From the NCBI GenBank assembly GCA_905193155.1, contig CAJJNQ010000009.1:1-64000 (forward strand): a DNA stretch of 64,000 nt, read 5' to 3'. The notes below the pieces were generated by a model. The model did no database searches and was not told where the DNA came from. It was given only the letters and a program-made list of their open reading frames with translations. A program made the translations under genes and the position numbers. Positions within the stretch are counted from its first letter, which is position 1; each line of letters opens with the position of its first letter. Below, piece by piece: positions 1 through 7,984 of this stretch. Origin of the DNA: an uncultured Christensenella sp. (lineage in GTDB: Bacteria; Bacillota; Clostridia; Christensenellales; UBA1750).

Positions 1-388
1 GCTTGCTGAACTGCGGAGCGCGACGAGCTGCTTTGAGACCGTATTTCTTACGTTCCTTCATACGAGGATCGCGGGTGAGGAAGCCAGCCTTCTTCAGAGC
101 GAGACGCAGGTCCGCATCAGACTTGCACAGAGCACGGGCGATACCGTGACGGATCGCACCGGCCTGACCGGTGGTGCCGCCGCCGTAGACGTTGACGATC
201 ACGTCGAAACGGGAAGCGGTATCGGTCAACTGCAGGGGCTGACGAACGGTCATCTTCAGGGTCTCCAGACCGAAGTAATTGTCGAGGTCACGACGGTTGA
301 TGACGATCTTGCCCTCGCCGGGAACGAGACGAACGCGGGCGATGGACTTCTTGCGACGGCCAACGGCCTGATATGCTAATGCTGCCAT
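1..388 (-). CDS. rpsI: 30S ribosomal protein S9 (3' end cut by window edge)
   Basis: Small-subunit ribosomal protein S9, which contacts tRNA in the P site through its basic C-terminal tail. The reverse-strand frame opens with MAALAYQAVGRRKKSIARV and carries the S9 signatures GEGKIVINRRDLDNYF, NVYGGGTTGQAGA and RHGIARAL. It ends at the first base of the window in the codons for PQFSK, so only the last Arg codon or so and the stop are missing. It lies 22 bases downstream of rplM on the same strand, the universal rplM-rpsI pairing, and is expected to share the rplM promoter and leader. Confidence 0.97.
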   Translation of the reverse strand, partial: MAALAYQAVGRRKKSIARVRLVPGEGKIVINRRDLDNYFGLETLKMTVRQPLQLTDTASRFDVIVNVYGGGTTGQAGAIRHGIARALCKSDADLRLALKKAGFLTRDPRMKERKKYGLKAARRAPQFSK

Positions 389-410
389 GATTCTTTCTTC
401 TCCTTCCCTC

Positions 411-845
411 TTACTTCTTCAGCTCGAGCACTTCAGGATTCTGCGCCTGATGGTCGTGCTCGGCACCCTTGTAGACGCGCAGCTTCTTGATCATCTGGCG
501 GCCCAGGGCATTCTTGGGGAGCATGCCCGCGATCGCCGCAGTGACGGCCAGATCGGACTTCTGCTCCATCATGACTTTGTAAGAGGTCTCCTTCAGGCCA
601 CCCGGATAACCGGAGTGACGACGGTAGAACTTCTGGTTGAGCTTGTCGCCGGTGAGGACGACCTTATCCGCGTTGAGGATGATGACATGATCGCCGGTAT
701 CGACATGCGGGGTGAACGTGGGCTTGTTCTTGCCGCGGAGGATGGCTGCCACCTGAGACGCCAGACGTCCGAGCACCATGCCCTCAGCGTCCACAACGTA
801 CCACTTGCTCTGTACGGTTTCAGCCTTAGCCATATACGATTTCAC
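411..845 (-). CDS. rplM: 50S ribosomal protein L13
   Basis: Large-subunit assembly protein L13, 144 aa, the usual family length. The start is GTG at 845 (MKSYMAKAETVQ): it sits seven bases after GGAGGG and matches the conserved L13 N-terminus, whereas the longer frame to 923 runs through the RNA leader. Typical L13 stretches are WYVVDAEGMVLGRLAS, ILRGKNKPTFTPH, GDHVIILNADKV and RRHSGYPGG. It is first in the rplM-rpsI operon, with a strong promoter about 115 bases upstream. Confidence 0.97.
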   Translation of the reverse strand: MKSYMAKAETVQSKWYVVDAEGMVLGRLASQVAAILRGKNKPTFTPHVDTGDHVIILNADKVVLTGDKLNQKFYRRHSGYPGGLKETSYKVMMEQKSDLAVTAAIAGMLPKNALGRQMIKKLRVYKGAEHDHQAQNPEVLELKK

Positions 846-955
846 AGGGATTCCCTCCAATAAGTGAAGTAATTCTGTCGCCTGTGCGCGTTGGTCAGTC
901 GCCACAGACATGTCGTTTAGCAACCGGGGCTAATGGTCACATTTCAACGCAACAT
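846..955 (-). ncRNA. Probable L13 ribosomal-protein leader RNA
   Basis: The roughly 110-base untranslated leader between the rplM promoter and its GTG start has the look of the Firmicutes L13 leader: a conserved core reading TAGCCCCGGTTGCTAAACG, then GACATGTCTGTGGCGACTGA, then CGCACAGGCGACAG. In other Firmicutes this element is thought to bind L13 for autoregulation. The assignment rests on remembered sequence similarity, not a covariance-model match. Confidence 0.5.
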
Positions 956-957
956 AC

Positions 958-986
958 ATTATACCCAAATTGCCCTGCTGCGTCAA
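958..986 (-). promoter_or_regulatory. Sigma-A promoter for rplM-rpsI
   Basis: Reverse strand: -35 TTGACG (981-986), 17-bp spacer, -10 TATAAT (958-963). The -35 box lies over the last codon and stop of truA, so rplM has its own strong start although it follows truA on the same strand. Confidence 0.8.
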
Positions 987-1786
987 GCTTTTTCTGCGTT
1001 AAAAAGCAGCTTTTGACGTAAGATTTCGCGGGCGAGTTCGTCCTGTCCCGGATAGAGCACGCGCATCAGCGTCAGTCCCTTGGCGGGAGCTGTATAGCCC
1101 AGATCCAGCCGCTCATGCGAAGCAATGGCTCGAGCCAGCGCGTCCTCCGGCAGCTTGCCTTGCCCGATCAGCGCCAGCGTCCCCGCTGTGATGCGCACCA
1201 TGTTGTAGAGAAACCCGGTGCCCCAGACCATAAAGCACACCTGGTTCCCCGCGCGGCAGACCTGCGCCGCCTTCATTTCCCGCTCAAAGGTCTTGGACGT
1301 GCCGCCCGAGGCCATGAAGGCAGAAAAATCGTGCACGCCCACAATGTCTTGCGCGGCACGGTTCATGCGCTCCACATCCAGCTCCACCGGACAGTGCGCA
1401 GAAAATCGGCTCAGCATCGCAGAAGCGTGCGGCGCATTGTAAAAGGTATAGGCATAAACCTTGCCTGCCGTGCCGAAGCGCGCATGAAAGTCCGGCGCGG
1501 CCCCCCACGATTCCACAATGCGGATATCCTCCGGCAGCATGGTGTTGAGGGCGTAGCTGAACTTTTCCTCCGGGATGCGGGTTTCGGTGTCGAAATGCGC
1601 CACTTGCCCCTGCGCATGAACGCCTGCGTCGGTACGGGAAGCGCCGATGATGCCGACAGGGCCGCCGGACAGCTTGCCCAGTGCCTTTTCAATCACCTGC
1701 TGCACGGCGACCGCATTGCTCTGGGTCTGCCAGCCCGCATACGCCGTTCCGTCGTAGGAGATGCGCAGCGCGATGCGGCGCGTCAC
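983..1786 (-). CDS. truA: tRNA pseudouridine(38-40) synthase TruA
   Basis: Converts uridines 38-40 of the tRNA anticodon arm to pseudouridine. The 267-aa protein has the TruA catalytic motif GASRTDAGVHAQ at residues 48-59, with Asp53 as the expected catalytic aspartate, the N-terminal RISYDGTAYAGWQ, and GTGFLYNMVR late in the chain. The start overlaps the ecfT stop by 4 bases, so translation is probably coupled. The ecfT-truA-rplM-rpsI order is the standard Firmicutes arrangement. Confidence 0.97.
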   Translation of the reverse strand: MTRRIALRISYDGTAYAGWQTQSNAVAVQQVIEKALGKLSGGPVGIIGASRTDAGVHAQGQVAHFDTETRIPEEKFSYALNTMLPEDIRIVESWGAAPDFHARFGTAGKVYAYTFYNAPHASAMLSRFSAHCPVELDVERMNRAAQDIVGVHDFSAFMASGGTSKTFEREMKAAQVCRAGNQVCFMVWGTGFLYNMVRITAGTLALIGQGKLPEDALARAIASHERLDLGYTAPAKGLTLMRVLYPGQDELAREILRQKLLFNAEKA

Positions 1787-2583
1787 AGCAGTCTCTCCAG
1801 CAAGATCAGGACAAGCGTCGCCGCCGTAACCCCGATTGCCGCCCAGTCAATGGCCTGAACGTGCAGAATGCGCATCCGGGTGCGGTTCGTGCCGCCGTGA
1901 TAGCATCTGGCCTCCATCGCCATGGCCAGCTCGTCCGCGCGGCGGAAGGATCCGACGAACAGCGGCACCAGCAGCGGCACCATGGCCTTGGCGCGCTGAA
2001 AGAGGTTGCCGGTATCAAAATCCGCGCCTCTTGCGGCCTGCGCCTTCATGATCTTGTCGGTTTCTTCCAGCAGCGTCGGGATAAAGCGCAGCGCGATGGT
2101 CATCATCATCGCCATTTCATGCACGGGGAAGTGAATCGCCTTGAGGGGCTTGAGCAGCCGCTCCAGCGCATCGGTCAGCGCCATGGGCGAGGTCGTCAAC
2201 GTCAGCAGCGACGTGCCCAGCAGCAGGAAGATCAGGCGCAGCGCCATAAACACGGCAAATTCAATGCCTTCCCGATAAATTTTCAGGATGCCCCATTCCA
2301 CCAACGGATGCTCCCCGCGGGTGAAGAGGATGTTGAGCACCAGCGTCATGACGACGATGAACAGTATCGGCTTGAGCGAACGCATCATGTACTGAATCTT
2401 CAGGTGCGCCAGCGCAATGGCCAATCCCAGATAGACCGCAAGAATCAGATAACCCAGGAATCCTTTTACCAGAAAAACCAGTGCGATATAGGCGATCATC
2501 AGCAGCATCTTAACGCGCGGATCCATGCGGTGGATCACCGTGCTGCCGGGGCAGAACTGCCCGAGCGTAATGTCTTTAAGCAC
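1783..2583 (-). CDS. ecfT: Energy-coupling factor transporter membrane protein EcfT
   Basis: Membrane scaffold of the group II ECF vitamin importer, linking the two ATPases to exchangeable S components. It has several hydrophobic segments and the cytoplasmic coupling region with an ARG motif (KAQAARGADFDTGN), as in EcfT. I place the start at the GTG at 2583, eight bases after GGGAGG, giving 266 aa (MLKDITLGQF), which matches family length; a GTG three codons upstream overlaps the SD. It overlaps the ecfA2 end by 8 bases. Confidence 0.93.
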   Translation of the reverse strand: MLKDITLGQFCPGSTVIHRMDPRVKMLLMIAYIALVFLVKGFLGYLILAVYLGLAIALAHLKIQYMMRSLKPILFIVVMTLVLNILFTRGEHPLVEWGILKIYREGIEFAVFMALRLIFLLLGTSLLTLTTSPMALTDALERLLKPLKAIHFPVHEMAMMMTIALRFIPTLLEETDKIMKAQAARGADFDTGNLFQRAKAMVPLLVPLFVGSFRRADELAMAMEARCYHGGTNRTRMRILHVQAIDWAAIGVTAATLVLILLERLL

Positions 2584-3436
2584 GGGCTTCACCTCCCAGC
2601 GCGGCGCAGAGCGCCTTTTCCATATCGTCCATGGTATGAATATTGCCCGGCAGATCGAAGCCGAGCGCATTGAGCCTTCCGGCCAGCGACGTCACCTGCG
2701 GCACATCCAACCCGATGGCGCGCAGATGCTCTTCCTTCGAGAAAATCTCGTCCGGCGTGCCCTGCATCTCCAATTTGCCGTGGTTCATCACAAAAATACG
2801 GTCAGCCAGGCGCGCGACGTCCTCCATCGAATGGGAAACCATGATGATGGTGCGTCCCTTGTCGTGCCAGGTTTTGACCAGATTGAGGATGTAATCCCTT
2901 CCGTAAGGGTCGAGCCCCGCGGTGGGCTCGTCGAGAATCAGAACATTCGGCTCCATCGCCAGTACGCCCGCAATGGCCACGCGGCGCTTCTGTCCGCCGG
3001 AAAGCTCGAAAGGGGATTTTTCCGCAATCGCGTCATAATCCAGATCGGCAAGCTCCATCGCGTTGCGCACGCGCCGGTCGATCTCGTCCTGCGGAAGGCC
3101 GAGGTTCTTCGGCCCGAAGGCGACGTCCTGACGCACCGTCTCTTCAAACAGCTGATATTCGGGATATTGGAACACCAGCCCGATGCGGCGGCGAACCTCC
3201 CTAAGGCTCGTCTCCTTGTCGGAAAGATCCAGTCCGTCCACGATCACCGTGCCGCTCGTGGGCTTGATCAGGCCGTTCAGGTGCTGGATCAGCGTGGACT
3301 TGCCGCTGCCCGTGTGCCCGATGATCCCGATAAACTCACCGTCCTTGATCGTGAAGTTCACATGATCCAGTGCCGCGGTCTCAAACGGGCTGCCCGCATT
3401 ATAGGTAAAGGTTAGTTCTTTTGCTTCAACCGGCAT
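2576..3436 (-). CDS. ecfA2: ECF transporter ATPase EcfA2
   Basis: Second ABC ATPase of the energy-coupling module, 286 aa. Walker A GHTGSGKST at 40-48, Q-loop Gln90 in VFQYPEYQLF, signature LSGGQ at 145-149 and Walker B LILDEP from 166 are all intact. The VFQYPEYQLFE sequence is typical of the EcfA2 (A-prime) partner, against VFQNPDNQ in EcfA1. The start has GGTGGAGG upstream and overlaps the ecfA1 stop by 25 bases, indicating coupled translation. Confidence 0.95.
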   Translation of the reverse strand: MPVEAKELTFTYNAGSPFETAALDHVNFTIKDGEFIGIIGHTGSGKSTLIQHLNGLIKPTSGTVIVDGLDLSDKETSLREVRRRIGLVFQYPEYQLFEETVRQDVAFGPKNLGLPQDEIDRRVRNAMELADLDYDAIAEKSPFELSGGQKRRVAIAGVLAMEPNVLILDEPTAGLDPYGRDYILNLVKTWHDKGRTIIMVSHSMEDVARLADRIFVMNHGKLEMQGTPDEIFSKEEHLRAIGLDVPQVTSLAGRLNALGFDLPGNIHTMDDMEKALCAALGGEARA

Positions 3437-4269
3437 AGTGCCTCCACCATCTCTTCCACCGTCATCGGCTCACAGCCGACGTCATAGCCGTCCTTTTTGA
3501 GCCGCTGGCTCAATTCCATCATGGGCGGCACGTCCAGCCCGATGCGCTTGAGCTCATCGACCTGCGCAAACACCTGCCGCGGCGCGCCCTCAAGCACAAT
3601 TTGTCCCTTTTCCATCACCGCCACGCGGTCTCCGCGCAGCGCTTCATCCATAAAGTGCGTAATCAGCACCACCGTCATGCCCTCTTCTTTATGCAGGCGC
3701 TCGACGGTCTCCATGACCTCGCGTCGGCCGCTGGGATCGAGCATCGCGGTGGGCTCGTCCATCAGGATGACCTCCGGCTTCATCGCCAGCACGCCCGCAA
3801 TGGCGACGCGCTGCTTCTGCCCGCCGGAAAGCATGTGCGGCGCATGGGTGGCATATTCCGTCATGTTCACGGCCTTGAGCGCCTGATAGACCCGTCTTTG
3901 GATCTCATGCGGCTCCACGCCGAGGTTTTCCAGGCCAAAGGCGACGTCTTCCTCCACAACGGTGGCGACGATCTGGTTATCCGGGTTCTGAAAGATCATG
4001 CCGACCTTCTGCCGGATGTCCCAGATGCGCTCTTCGTCGCGGGTATCCATGCAGTTCACCACGACGCTGCCCTTCTTGGGCAGATAAAGGCCGTTTAAGA
4101 GCTTGGCCAGCGTGGACTTGCCCGATCCGTTGTGCCCAATGACGCTGAGCCATTCTCCCTTTTGCACCGACAGTGAAACGCCGCGCACGGCCAGGTCGCC
4201 CTGGCCGTCCTCTTCCTCTCCCTGCCGGGGGTATTCGTACCAAACATCGCTTGCGCGAATGATTTCCAT
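3412..4269 (-). CDS. ecfA1: ECF transporter ATPase EcfA1
   Basis: First ABC ATPase of the energy-coupling module, 285 aa. Walker A GHNGSGKST at 45-53, Q-loop in IFQNPDNQIV near 93-101, signature LSGGQ at 147-151 and Walker B ILMDEP from 168. It forms a heterodimer with EcfA2 and drives the EcfT/S-component complex. The ribosome site is weak. It is preceded by an unrelated hydrolase-fold gene rather than rplQ. Confidence 0.95.
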   Translation of the reverse strand: MEIIRASDVWYEYPRQGEEEDGQGDLAVRGVSLSVQKGEWLSVIGHNGSGKSTLAKLLNGLYLPKKGSVVVNCMDTRDEERIWDIRQKVGMIFQNPDNQIVATVVEEDVAFGLENLGVEPHEIQRRVYQALKAVNMTEYATHAPHMLSGGQKQRVAIAGVLAMKPEVILMDEPTAMLDPSGRREVMETVERLHKEEGMTVVLITHFMDEALRGDRVAVMEKGQIVLEGAPRQVFAQVDELKRIGLDVPPMMELSQRLKKDGYDVGCEPMTVEEMVEALCRLKQKN

Positions 4270-4287
4270 GCTTTTCGTTTCCCGTCC

Positions 4288-5196
4288 TTATTTATTCAGG
4301 CTGCCGATAAATTCGCGCAGCCGCGCAATGATTTCGCTCTCGCGCGCCATCAGCGCAAACTGCCCCATATCGCCGATTTCCTCGACCTGCGCGCCGGGAT
4401 AGAGCTTTTTGAGCAGCTCCCGCTCCCGCTGGCCATAATATTGATCGCCGGAGGATTCCAGGATCAGCGTCTTGCCCTTCCAATCGTCCATATCACCGAT
4501 TTCAAAGGGCTTCTTGGCATAGATTTCCGGCAGTGCAACGCAGTTGAGATTGATATACTGTTTTTTATAGACATAGTGTTCATACGTTTCCGAAATGAAC
4601 GCGCGCCAGAAGGTCATGTTGTCCTGCAATTCCTCCGGACACATCTGGTGGAAGGTCTGATACCCCATGCTCTGGCGCATCGGCTCAAACGGCGTGAGCT
4701 TGTAGCGCAGCGCCATGCCCTTGCGCGCCGTCCAGCGCAGGCAGTCCTCGTCGGGCAGCTCCTTGCAGGGTGCGCCGCAGGTGCACAGCACCTGACCGAT
4801 GGTATCCAGCGGATACATCCGCACAAACATCTGCCCGATCAGGCCGCCGATGGCTGTGCTGACGAGTATGATTTCCTTAACGCCCATGTCTTCCAGAATC
4901 GCATGAATCTGCCGGGCGAAATCCTGCATATGCTTGCATTCCGGCAGTGAAAACGCGATACAGCGAATATCCCTGCCCAAATCCATCAGATAAGGGAACC
5001 AGATTTCGCCGTGGCCCATACCGCTGGGCAGAAACACCATCGCCCGCTCGCCATAGCCGTTTCCGGTATCCCAGACATGGTAGATCATGCCCTCTTTTTC
5101 GATGATGCGGAAAGGATACTTCTCGCGGAACGCAAGCAGCCGGCGCACGGCGGGTTCCGGCGCAATCTGATAGATCTCCTCAAAACTCCTCGCCAT
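4288..5196 (-). CDS. Alpha/beta-hydrolase-fold protein lacking the nucleophile serine (maspardin-like)
   Basis: 302 aa from the ATG at 5196 (GGGGAGG eight bases upstream); longer forms lack a ribosome site. It has an alpha/beta-hydrolase layout: a strand ending in VFLPSGMGHGEIW (54-66), and a nucleophile-elbow position reading LVSTAIGGLIGQ (111-122). The usual G-x-S-x-G is replaced by S-T-A-I-G, so Ala115 stands where the serine should be. The overall pattern (F-x-x-x-x-P then W-D-x-G, FLP, a late KLYPGAQ) recalls eukaryotic maspardin/SPG21, which also lacks the serine. It is therefore probably a non-catalytic or binding protein. It sits in the same-strand run between cupin and ecfA1 genes. 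Function unknown. Confidence 0.6.
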   Translation of the reverse strand: MARSFEEIYQIAPEPAVRRLLAFREKYPFRIIEKEGMIYHVWDTGNGYGERAMVFLPSGMGHGEIWFPYLMDLGRDIRCIAFSLPECKHMQDFARQIHAILEDMGVKEIILVSTAIGGLIGQMFVRMYPLDTIGQVLCTCGAPCKELPDEDCLRWTARKGMALRYKLTPFEPMRQSMGYQTFHQMCPEELQDNMTFWRAFISETYEHYVYKKQYINLNCVALPEIYAKKPFEIGDMDDWKGKTLILESSGDQYYGQRERELLKKLYPGAQVEEIGDMGQFALMARESEIIARLREFIGSLNK

Positions 5197-5216
5197 ATCG
5201 TCAACCTCCCCGTATT

Positions 5217-5564
5217 TTAGTCCTTGGCAATGCAGGCCAACAGCTCCACCGGCTCGCCTCCGTTGTTGCGCACAGCGTGGCTGTGACCGGAACGGGTCAC
5301 GATGCAATCGCCTGGCTGGGCGGTGTATTCCGCACCGTCGTCGGTCAGCGTCGGATGTCCCGACAGCACATAGAACATTTCCGCCTCGCCTTCGTGCCGG
5401 TGCAGCCCGATGGACGCACCCGCAGGCAGCTCGATGCGGGAAAACAGGCGGCAGGAGGCGGGCAGCTGTTCTCCCTGTGCCGCGGGATACAGCGACACCA
5501 CGCCGTCTCCCCCGCGCATATTATGCTTGAGAACCTCCCCATGGGAGCCTTTTTTGATATACAT
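5217..5564 (-). CDS. Single-domain cupin protein
   Basis: 115-aa conserved-barrel (cupin_2) protein. Cupin motif 1 is visible as GASIGLHRHEGEAEMFYVLSG, with likely metal ligands His55, His57 and Glu62. Motif 2 is PGDCIVTRSGHSHAVRN, with His94 or His96. The substrate cannot be told. It lies 20 bases upstream of the hydrolase-fold gene and 26 bases downstream of coaX on the same strand, so all are probably co-transcribed. Confidence 0.85.
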   Translation of the reverse strand: MYIKKGSHGEVLKHNMRGGDGVVSLYPAAQGEQLPASCRLFSRIELPAGASIGLHRHEGEAEMFYVLSGHPTLTDDGAEYTAQPGDCIVTRSGHSHAVRNNGGEPVELLACIAKD

Positions 5565-5590
5565 AAAGCGATTCCTCCCCGGAATATCCG

Positions 5591-6364
5591 TTACCTTGCA
5601 TTGCGCTCGTAGAGCAGACGCAGTCCCTTTAAGGTCAGCAATCCGTCGATGATATCAATGGTCGAGGTTTCCGATGCGATCATGCGGGAAAGGCCGCCGG
5701 TCGCAATGACGCGGATGTGCTCCGATCCGCCGATCTCCGCCTTCATCTTGCGAACGATGTAATCCACCTGGCCGACATAGCCGTAAACGATACCGGCCTG
5801 CATATTGGTGATGGTGTTGCGGCCGATGACGGTTTCCGGCTTGACCAGCTCCACCTTGGAAAGCTGCGCCGCGCGCTCGGTCAGCGCCTCGGAAGCCAGC
5901 TTCAGTCCGGGGCAGATCGCGCCGCCCAGGAACTCCCCCTTCTTGGACAGCACGCCGAAAGTCGTGGCAGTACCGAAATCAATGTAAATACACGGCCCGC
6001 CGTATTCCTTCTGCGCCGCTACGGCGTTGCAAATTCGATCTGCGCCCAGCGCCTGCGGGTTGTCGTAATGGATGTTGATGCCGGTCTTGATGCCCGGCAC
6101 GACCTGAATCGGCTCAACGCCGAAATAATCGTCGATCATGTGCTCGATGGTATAGTTGATCGTCGGCACCACCGAGGACATGATCACACCCTCGATCTCG
6201 CTTTTGTCATAGCCCGCGTTTTTCAAAAACATGCTCAGCAGCACACCGTATTCATCGTGGGTCTTATGCCTGTCGGTAGACATTCTCCAGGCCTTTTTGA
6301 GCCGGTCGTCCTCAAACAAAGCGCATTTGATGTTGGTATTGCCTATATCCAGTGTCAGGATCAT
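5591..6364 (-). CDS. coaX: Type III pantothenate kinase
   Basis: Phosphorylates pantothenate, the first committed step of coenzyme A synthesis. The 257-aa protein has the ASKHA-fold phosphate motif DIGNTNIKCALF from residue 6, the GADR motif at 107-110 and the second phosphate loop IYIDFGTATTFGV from about 126, with Asp129 the likely catalytic base. It directly follows the ECF S-component gene (25-base gap), which points to pantothenate as the imported vitamin. Confidence 0.96.
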   Translation of the reverse strand: MILTLDIGNTNIKCALFEDDRLKKAWRMSTDRHKTHDEYGVLLSMFLKNAGYDKSEIEGVIMSSVVPTINYTIEHMIDDYFGVEPIQVVPGIKTGINIHYDNPQALGADRICNAVAAQKEYGGPCIYIDFGTATTFGVLSKKGEFLGGAICPGLKLASEALTERAAQLSKVELVKPETVIGRNTITNMQAGIVYGYVGQVDYIVRKMKAEIGGSEHIRVIATGGLSRMIASETSTIDIIDGLLTLKGLRLLYERNAR

Positions 6365-6389
6365 GCGGAGGATTCATTCCTTTCCGGGA

Positions 6390-6995
6390 TTATTTTGCGG
6401 CCTTGCCCTTGCCGCGCATATGCCAGACGGCGGCGGTCACGCCCACCGTCACAATCACCGCCACCGCGCATTCCGGAATGCCGTTGAGCGCCGAGGCTGA
6501 AAGAATTGCAGCGCCCACGGTCGCGGGGTCCAGCCCCATCGCGGCCGCATACTGCTGCGCATAGAGAATATAAATAAAGCCCATCACGCCCACGGTATTG
6601 GTCAGCGTGCCGGCCACCGCCGCGCATCCTGCCGAAAGCGCGCGCTTTTTCGTCAGCTTCTGAACACTGCGGAACACAAAATAAGCGCACGGCCCGATCA
6701 ACAGCCTTGGCAGAATCGACACCAGCGGATTCATGAACAGCGGCGCCAGCACCGATCCGCCCGAGGCGGCCTGATACAGGCTGAATCCGCCGAAAATCGC
6801 GCCGATAATCAGTCCGACCACGGGGCCTTCGAGCACCGCGCCGATGATGACGGGCAGATGCATGGTCGTGGCGGAAAGGGGCCCGATGGGAATGATGCCC
6901 AGCGGGGTCATGCCAAGGATGATGGAGATGGCGGAAAGCATTCCCGCCGAAACGAGCTTGCGCGTTTTGTCGTGACTTTTCTGAAGCATTGTCAT
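6390..6995 (-). CDS. ECF transporter substrate-binding (S) component, probably for pantothenate
   Basis: 201-aa integral membrane protein with about six hydrophobic segments and the glycine/alanine-rich GAVLEGPVVGLIIGAIFGG region typical of ECF S components. The start has GGAGGG eight bases upstream. It is the first gene of the run leading through coaX to ecfA1-ecfA2-ecfT. Pantothenate specificity (PanT-like) is inferred only from the adjacent pantothenate kinase; another vitamin is possible. Confidence 0.75.
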   Translation of the reverse strand: MTMLQKSHDKTRKLVSAGMLSAISIILGMTPLGIIPIGPLSATTMHLPVIIGAVLEGPVVGLIIGAIFGGFSLYQAASGGSVLAPLFMNPLVSILPRLLIGPCAYFVFRSVQKLTKKRALSAGCAAVAGTLTNTVGVMGFIYILYAQQYAAAMGLDPATVGAAILSASALNGIPECAVAVIVTVGVTAAVWHMRGKGKAAK

Positions 6996-7121
6996 TTTGT
7001 TTTCCCTCCGTTCAGGTTCCGCTCATGCAGATACCCGACGCATTTCTGCCGCAAGGCGTGCGGCGCGCTATTTTTTCGCATTCATCAGCACCGCGCACGG
7101 TTGCTGTGAAGCTTATTGTAT

Positions 7122-7150
7122 ATTTTAGACCAAGAAGCGCGGTCTTGCAA
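7122..7150 (-). promoter_or_regulatory. Promoter for the S-component/coaX operon
   Basis: Reverse strand: -35 TTGCAA (7145-7150), 17-bp spacer, -10 TAAAAT (7122-7127). It lies back to back with the divergent promoter at 7161-7189. The remaining 7000-7121 leader shows no recognised riboswitch. Confidence 0.55.
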
Positions 7151-7160
7151 CACAAAAGCG

Positions 7161-7189
7161 TTCAAAATGCGCGCCAGGTATGTTATAAT
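7161..7189 (+). promoter_or_regulatory. Promoter for the VOC/small membrane protein genes
   Basis: -35 TTCAAA (7161-7166), 17-bp spacer ending TGT, -10 TATAAT (7184-7189). The TG before the -10 makes it an extended -10 promoter. An AAGGAGGG ribosome site follows before the ATG at 7225. Confidence 0.65.
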
Positions 7190-7224
7190 TCAGATACAGA
7201 GTAAAACTCAAGGAGGGTTTTTTC

Positions 7225-7626
7225 ATGAACAACAACGCTAAACTCACCGGCCTTGCCCACATCGGCATCTTCACCGCAGACGTCGACAAATCCGTCGCTT
7301 TTTACGAATCTCTCGGCTTTCACAAGGACGCCGAATCCATCCCCGGCCCGCGTTTGGTTTTCATGAGCCTGGGCACCTGCCTGCTGGAACTGATTCAGCC
7401 CACAAATCCTGCGGAACTCGACCGACGCACGCCGGACGGTTGGATTGGTCACATCTGCATCGAGTGCACGCACATCGATGATGTGGTAGCAGATTTCAAG
7501 GCGCGCGGCATCGTTCCGCAGGACGCGCAGGTTGGCTACAGCGAAAAGATACTGGGCGGCATCAAGAACATCTTCTTCGATGGCCCCTCCGGCGAATCTA
7601 TCGAACTGTTCGACTACATGAAGTAA
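7225..7626 (+). CDS. VOC (glyoxalase/epimerase-fold) family protein
   Basis: 133-aa vicinal-oxygen-chelate protein made of two beta-alpha-beta-beta-beta units. The likely metal ligands His12 (LAHIGIF), Glu55 (LLELIQP), His76 (WIGHICIE) and Glu127 (ESIELFD) are all present, so it should bind a divalent metal. Methylmalonyl-CoA epimerase or lactoylglutathione-lyase-like chemistry is possible; the substrate is not decidable. It is first of a plus-strand run with a good promoter. Confidence 0.88.
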   Translation: MNNNAKLTGLAHIGIFTADVDKSVAFYESLGFHKDAESIPGPRLVFMSLGTCLLELIQPTNPAELDRRTPDGWIGHICIECTHIDDVVADFKARGIVPQDAQVGYSEKILGGIKNIFFDGPSGESIELFDYMK

Positions 7627-7655
7627 GCTCCCCTTCGTCTGAAAGGAGGCCGACG

Positions 7656-7946
7656 ATGCTGATTTACCGCGAAGGCGTCGGTTTTGACGGACGCCTTGTC
7701 CTGTTTATTGTTTTCGCCATTCTGGTCATCCTGTTCCTTTTCTATCTCATCTCTGCCATCCGGAACCGAGGCAAGCCAAAGCCTGAACGCCACGGCACCG
7801 GCAACCTCGGCGGCTTGGGCGGCTATTCCGGCCGCGGCGTGGGCGTCGGCGGTCCTCCCAACTCCAGCCCCGGAGCCTTCGCACTCTACGGACGCAAAAA
7901 GAACGATGAATCTGCGGATTCTGAGGAAGATCCCCGCAAGCGCTGA
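7656..7946 (+). CDS. Small membrane protein with glycine-rich tail (copy 1)
   Basis: 96 aa: a short N-terminus, one strong transmembrane helix at about residues 13-33 (LVLFIVFAILVILFLFYLI), then a charged SAIRNRGKPKPERHG and a Gly/Pro/Ser-rich tail containing GGLGGYSGRGVGVGGPP. A GGAGG site precedes the ATG. I recognise no family. The segment from the end of the membrane helix to FALYGRK is nearly identical to the next gene, while the N-terminal parts differ. Function unknown. Confidence 0.7.
   Translation: MLIYREGVGFDGRLVLFIVFAILVILFLFYLISAIRNRGKPKPERHGTGNLGGLGGYSGRGVGVGGPPNSSPGAFALYGRKKNDESADSEEDPRKR
7749..7900 (+). repeat. Direct repeat, copy A (152 bp)
   Basis: Matches 8099-8250 at 147 of 152 positions; the five differences are mostly silent third positions. 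It encodes the conserved post-membrane tail shared by the two small proteins. Confidence 0.95.
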
Positions 7947-7984
7947 CACACCGCCCTGTATCGCTACGAGAAAGGAGAATCCTC

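Noticed and set aside
846..923. Extension of L13 to an ATG at 923
   Set aside because: The extension translates the conserved leader RNA and would give an L13 26 residues too long; the GTG at 845 has the ribosome site.
6996..7121. Riboswitch before the S-component gene
   Set aside because: I could find no conserved riboswitch core; only a promoter and ribosome site are evident.
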